NCBI GenBank assembly: GCA_026413225.1
Contig: CM048552.1
Location: 146,085,053 to 146,149,052, forward strand
DNA length: 64,000 nt
Reading direction: 5' to 3'
Origin: Otis tarda
Lineage: Eukaryota; Chordata; Aves; Otidiformes; Otididae
Position 1 is the first letter of the stretch. Each line of letters begins with the position of its first letter. The notes beneath the pieces were generated by a model that worked only from the letters and a program-made list of their open reading frames with translations, was not told the DNA's origin and did not search any database. This document shows positions 62,221 through 64,000 of this stretch, one piece after another. The position numbers were made by a program, and so were the translations under genes.

Positions 62221-63697
62221 TTTTTTTCCCCTACCAGCAATAAAAGCATAAATAAGGAACACCCTCACAATGAAACAGAGACGGTTGGAGATTACCTCAG
62301 TGGTAAAAGCGTACTGTAATTATGAACATTTCATACTTTTTCTGTGAGAAAAATGGGATTCCAAAATTACACCAGGATGCTTAAACTAATCTGAGTGTGC
62401 AAGGCAATGGCATTCAAATGGTGTATGTTGAGAGGAGAAATTATTATCTAGAGGTGACTCAACTAATGCAACTCTGTGCTCAGACTACTAGACAGAAAAA
62501 ACATCACTGGGACAAACTCATCCGGCCCCAGAGATGAACTATGTCAACCAAAGGGAACTCTGGTTACAGCAAGGCAAAGCAGAGTGGCCTGCCAGGGGTT
62601 TTGTCGATTATTCATCAAATAGAAACACTCATAATACCTGTGTGCAAGACAGATTGAAGTTTTAAGACAGAGCATGTTATAAAGTGAGATGAGAAAAGAT
62701 AAAAACTGTACTTTCAAAATTAATCCTTTAATGCCAACTAGCAGTAAACCTTTTAGTACAGTCTGTTTGGTTTTATTGATAGGTTCAACGTGTTGAATCC
62801 CTATCCATATTTTAGCCCCAGTGCCTAGATTCACATTGCCATTGGCTTCTGATGCTTAATCTCATTAGTACAGCTATTTGTATTGATATACCAAATAAGG
62901 TTGCTAATACCACCTTAGCTAAGTGTTATTTATTGTATCTGTATATAAAACAATATTAACACAGTCAAGCATCAGCGTCGGCACTTGAGGGCACCATTAA
63001 ATTCACCCAGTGTTCAGCGAGAGATTTAATGATGGATTTAATAGTATTAAATAGGAAAAAATGCCCTTGGCCTTTACATTCCCATTTAAAAACATATAAA
63101 AGAGTAGTAATTCAGGCAGTTATACTTCTTTCGAAGATTTTCCTTTAAATCACGCTCAGCAATATGAAATCAGCTGTACTTTGACTGCTATTGTATCTTG
63201 ACCAAAACCAGCTGGCCCTGGTCTATCAGAATTACCAAACTGTTGGCAAATTCAGCTCAAGTTCCTGTGTCAAATATGGGTGAGTCTACTGCTAAAACAA
63301 CGCAGACAAAGATTGGTGGAAAATTAGCATTATGGCATTGCCTGTGAGCTACATTACAGAGACTTCTGTTAGCATCAAATGTGAGCAGAGCCATGAAATA
63401 ACTGGACGTTAGATTTTTATGTCATTTTTTTTTTTCATGGAATATAAATAGATTTTTTTTTTTGTGCAGTAGTGTGCCTGCTGAATTTTCCCATCTGTTA
63501 CTGAATGGACCTACTGATGTTATTTCAAACAAAAAAGGCATGTGAGTGGGCTTCTTCTGTCTCTGAAGCAATTGTACCCTTTAGGTCCAAGGAACTAGGG
63601 CTCAGTCTGACATAGAACTTTCTTCATATGCTGCCCAGTCTAGTCTGTCTCCTTAGATTCAGTTTGATATCATCAAGGGGGAGGAAGAAAAATGTTG

Positions 63698-64000
63698 GAA
63701 TCACAGAATGGTTTGGGTTGGAAGGGACCTTCAAAGGTCATCTAGTCCAACCCCCCTGCAAGGAGCAGGGACATCTCCAGTCAGATCAGGTTGCTCAGAG
63801 CCCTGTCCAACCTGGCCTTGAACGTTTCCAGGGATGGGGCATCCACCACCTCTCTGGGCAACCTGTTCCAGGATTCTACCACCCTCATTGTGAAAAATTT
63901 TTTCCTAATGTCTAATTTGAATCAACCTCCCACTATTTTAAAACCATTACCCCTTGTCCTATTGCAACAGGTCCTACTGAAGAGTTTCTCCCTGTCTTTC
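63698..64000 (-). mobile_element. CR1 LINE, second copy, cut by the window edge
   Basis: The plus strand begins gaatcacagaatggtttggg and then follows the CR1 3' region almost word for word with the first copy (both contain gcaaggagcagggacatct). The element therefore reads on the minus strand, with its 3' end at about 63698, and continues past position 64000. The coding remnant shows RVVESWNRLPREVVDAPSLE, and an in-frame TGA interrupts it a little further upstream, so it is decayed. It is 1.48 kb from the first copy and in the same orientation; the two probably belong to the same or closely related subfamilies. Confidence 0.96.

Larger units (their letters stand above)
49113..64000 (-). other. 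AFF3: AFF3 intron upstream of exon A, part
   Basis: This is intron on the 5' side of exon A. It contains a short near-perfect palindrome (49860-49879), a possible hAT-type terminal fragment (about 53785-53860), poly(A) at 56212-56228, a GC-richer pocket at about 59.57-60.13 kb, a MIR-like SINE fossil (60298-60418), a compound hairpin (60783-60839), a candidate 36-bp microexon (61385-61420) and two CR1 LINEs (61755-62220 and 63698 onward). The exon expected to end in CVEEIIR, and the exon carrying the family motif TAYVRPMDG, were looked for on the minus strand and not seen. They probably lie beyond position 64000. Confidence 0.75.

Noticed and set aside
62280-62320. Possible tRNA A-box (cctcagtggtaaaagc)
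   Set aside because: No anticodon stem, B-box or acceptor stem follows, so it is neither a tRNA gene nor a clear tRNA-derived SINE.

Overview
This window is vertebrate, almost certainly avian, genomic DNA. Two CR1 non-LTR retrotransposons of the bird type lie near the right end. Their 3' ends show the characteristic ATTCTATG-like terminal repeat, and the inner part encodes the end of the CR1 reverse-transcriptase protein. The rest is AT-rich and has no bacterial or viral gene organisation. Nearly all open frames of 60 to 170 codons are chance frames in non-coding DNA.

The only host gene I can support is AFF3 (LAF4), on the minus strand. AFF3 is a nuclear AF4/FMR2-family scaffold of a super elongation complex. 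Four short coding exons lie far apart. In transcription order they are A 49026-49112 (87 bp), B 43436-43472 (37 bp), C 39180-39231 (52 bp) and D 8679-8730 (52 bp). All four have canonical AG and GT borders, their phases join without a break (0-0, 0-1, 1-2, 2-0), and the 76 joined residues run collinear with human AFF3 as I remember it. They cover the segment from the presumed ELL-binding motif to the acidic patch before the serine-rich region. The introns inside the window are about 5.6, 4.2 and 30.4 kb. Flanking intron extends to both ends, so the neighbouring exons are outside the window or were not recognised.

Layout: 1-8678 is intron after exon D, with a MIR-like SINE fossil and a GC-rich pocket. 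8731-39179 is the 30-kb intron, with a possible L2-like LINE remnant, MIR-like fragments near 34 kb, a (TA)14 tract and several short perfect hairpins. 39232-43435 and 43473-49025 are smaller introns holding a second MIR-like copy, a 14-bp perfect hairpin and a cluster of TTAGGYGCC motifs. 49113-64000 is intron before exon A, with a third MIR-like copy, a candidate 36-bp microexon and the two CR1 copies.

I found no previously undescribed system. The points most worth a second look are the microexon chain with its reading-frame interlock, the uneven conservation across the exons, a candidate extra microexon at 61385-61420, the scarcity of recognisable recent transposons over the first 61 kb, and a few strong inverted repeats. 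No endogenous retrovirus or other capsid-bearing element was recognised.
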